From NCBI GenBank assembly GCA_021815835.1, contig JAKAZN010000116.1, positions 1 to 6,441 on the forward strand: 6,441 nt of DNA, read 5' to 3'. The notes beneath the pieces were generated by a model. That model was not told the origin of the DNA. It saw only the letters and a program-made list of their open reading frames with translations, and made no database searches. The first letter of the stretch is position 1. Every line of letters begins with the position of its first letter. Source of the DNA: Pseudomonadota bacterium. GTDB taxonomy: Bacteria; Pseudomonadota; Alphaproteobacteria; Acetobacterales; Acetobacteraceae. Positions 5,140-6,441 of this stretch are shown in pieces. The position numbers were made by a program, and so were the translations under genes.

Positions 5140-6441
5140 ATGCTCGTCGCGGGTGCGTCCGAGCGATACGATCTCGCGGTGATCGGCGCCGGCGCGGGCG
5201 GCTTATCGGTGACCGCGATCGCCGCGCGTCTCGGCCTGCGGGTGGCGCTGATCGAACGCGCGACGATGGGCGGCGATTGCCTCAATACCGGCTGCGTGCC
5301 GTCGAAGGCCTTGCTTGCCGCCGCCCATGTCGCGCGCGCGGCGCGCGGGGCGGGGCGGTTCGGGATCGACCTGCCGCCGCCGATCATCGTGTGGGAGCGG
5401 GTGCGCGCGCATGTCCAGGGCGTGATCGCGGCGATCGCGCCGGCTGATTCCGCCGCCCGCTATCGCGGCCTCGGCGCCGAGGTGATCGCGGGCGAGGCAC
5501 GGTTTCTCGACCCCGCCACGCTCGGCGTGGGCGCGCGGCGGATCGCGGCGCGGCGGATCGTGATTGCCGCCGGCAGCCGGGCCGCGATCCCGCCGATCCC
5601 CGGTCTGGATGCGGTTCCGTTCCTGACCAACGAGACGATCTTCGACCTGCCCGCGCCGCCCGCGCATCTGCTGATCCTGGGCGGCGGGCCGATCGGGCTG
5701 GAAATGGCGGATTCCTTCGCCGGCCTCGGCGTTGCGGTCAGCGTGGTGGAGGCCGGGCGGATTTCGGGGCGGGACGATGCGGAGCTGGTGGCGGGGCTGC
5801 GCGCCGCGTTGCTCGCGCGCGGCGTGGCGATCCTGGAGGGCGTCGGCGTCACGGCGGTGGAACCCGGCCCCGTGCTGGTGCTGGCGGATGGGCGGCGGAT
5901 CGCGGGGAGCCATCTGCTGGTGGCGACCGGGCGCAGCCCGGATCTCGCCGCGCTCGATCTGGCGGCCGGGGACGTGCGGGCCTCGCGCACCGGGATCGCC
6001 ACCGATCGCGGCCTGCGCAGCCTGACCAACCGCCGCGTCTTCGCGGTGGGCGATATCGCCGACCCGGAGGGGATCGGCCCGCGCGCCTTCACCCATGCCG
6101 CCGGCTACCATGCCGGCATCGTCATCCGCCGCGCGGTGTTCCGCCTGCCCGCGCGGGTGAGCGATCGCGCCCTGCCGCGGGTGACCTACACCGACCCCGA
6201 ACTGGCCCAGGTGGGCCTGACCGAGGAGCAGGCGCGCGCGGCGGGCCATCCCGTTCGGGTGCTGCGCTGGCCGCTGGCGGAGAACGATCGCGCCCAGGCG
6301 GAGGGCGCGACCGAGGGGCTGGTCAAGCTGGTCGTCGCGCGCGGCCGGGTGCTGGGCGCGGGGATTCTGGCGCCGGGCGCGGGGGAGATGATCGGCGCCT
6401 GGACCTTGGCGGTGGGGCGGCGGCTGAAGCTGTCGGCGATG
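5140..6441 (+). CDS. FAD-dependent pyridine nucleotide-disulfide oxidoreductase (mercuric reductase/lipoamide dehydrogenase-like), cut at right edge
   Basis: The 434 codons present lack only the C-terminal end of a protein that is usually about 460-480 residues. Order of parts: FAD-binding VIGAGAGGLS (about 14-23) with E39 ending the second strand; redox-active disulfide GGDCLNTGCVPSK (C47, C52); NAD(P)-binding GGGPIGLE (181-188) with acidic E204 after the next strand, which favours NADH over NADPH; second FAD motif VFAVGDIAD (about 300-308); and a dimerisation domain from about 350 (PRVTYTDPELAQVGLTEEQA). The active-site His/Glu that relays protons in this family would lie just past the edge and cannot be checked. 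No N-terminal heavy-metal-binding domain is present, and the paired C-terminal cysteines of true MerA are out of view, so calling it mercuric reductase would overreach. There is no mer operon context. It lies one base after the VTT membrane protein and has no Shine-Dalgarno of its own, so it is probably translated by re-initiation and may act with that protein at the membrane. Confidence 0.94.
   Translation, partial: MLVAGASERYDLAVIGAGAGGLSVTAIAARLGLRVALIERATMGGDCLNTGCVPSKALLAAAHVARAARGAGRFGIDLPPPIIVWERVRAHVQGVIAAIAPADSAARYRGLGAEVIAGEARFLDPATLGVGARRIAARRIVIAAGSRAAIPPIPGLDAVPFLTNETIFDLPAPPAHLLILGGGPIGLEMADSFAGLGVAVSVVEAGRISGRDDAELVAGLRAALLARGVAILEGVGVTAVEPGPVLVLADGRRIAGSHLLVATGRSPDLAALDLAAGDVRASRTGIATDRGLRSLTNRRVFAVGDIADPEGIGPRAFTHAAGYHAGIVIRRAVFRLPARVSDRALPRVTYTDPELAQVGLTEEQARAAGHPVRVLRWPLAENDRAQAEGATEGLVKLVVARGRVLGAGILAPGAGEMIGAWTLAVGRRLKLSAM

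Noticed and set aside
2991..5387. 798-codon open frame on the minus strand
   Set aside because: It runs antisense through the hydrolase, the tRNA, the intergenic stretch and the VTT gene. Its composition is Arg/Gln/Pro-rich with no domain, so it is a GC-bias shadow.
5203..6249. 348-codon open frame on the minus strand opposite the flavoenzyme
   Set aside because: The plus strand encodes clear FAD, disulfide and NAD motifs; the antisense product is low-complexity.

Overview
This is a very GC-rich window (about 70% by eye) with strongly G/C-biased third codon positions. Its gene content looks alphaproteobacterial, most likely Rhodospirillales/Acetobacteraceae-like. The lineage is inferred from the protein style (the small CHCC zinc-finger protein, the PolA sequence, a lipoprotein-type hydrolase next to tRNA-Tyr). 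It was not tested by a search. I see no phage, insertion sequence, CRISPR array or toxin-antitoxin module; the window looks like chromosomal core and near-core sequence.

Left half, minus strand: DNA polymerase I (polA) fills 1-2703 and runs off the left edge about 40-45 codons after its last catalytic motif begins. It keeps all three activities: 5' nuclease, 3'-5' proofreading exonuclease and polymerase. Four bases upstream is a 65-residue CHCC zinc-finger protein of the family related to the mitochondrial complex I subunit NDUFS6. The two probably form one transcript, from a plausible sigma70-type promoter at 2944-2971 whose -35 element lies in a perfect 23-bp tandem duplication.

Right half, plus strand: an alpha/beta hydrolase with a lipoprotein signal (3042-4079) is transcribed divergently. 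Its last codons overlap a TTGACA promoter element that probably drives the tRNA-Tyr(GTA) gene at 4096-4181. After a 258-bp stretch in which I see no gene, a TVP38/TMEM64-type (VTT/DedA superfamily) membrane protein (4440-5138) is followed one base later by an FAD/NAD disulfide oxidoreductase of the mercuric reductase/dihydrolipoamide dehydrogenase type. The oxidoreductase is cut by the right edge.

The membrane protein and flavoenzyme are the most interesting pair. They are almost certainly translated together, and this combination recurs in bacteria, sometimes as a fused protein, without a settled physiological role. Nothing else here looks like a new system.
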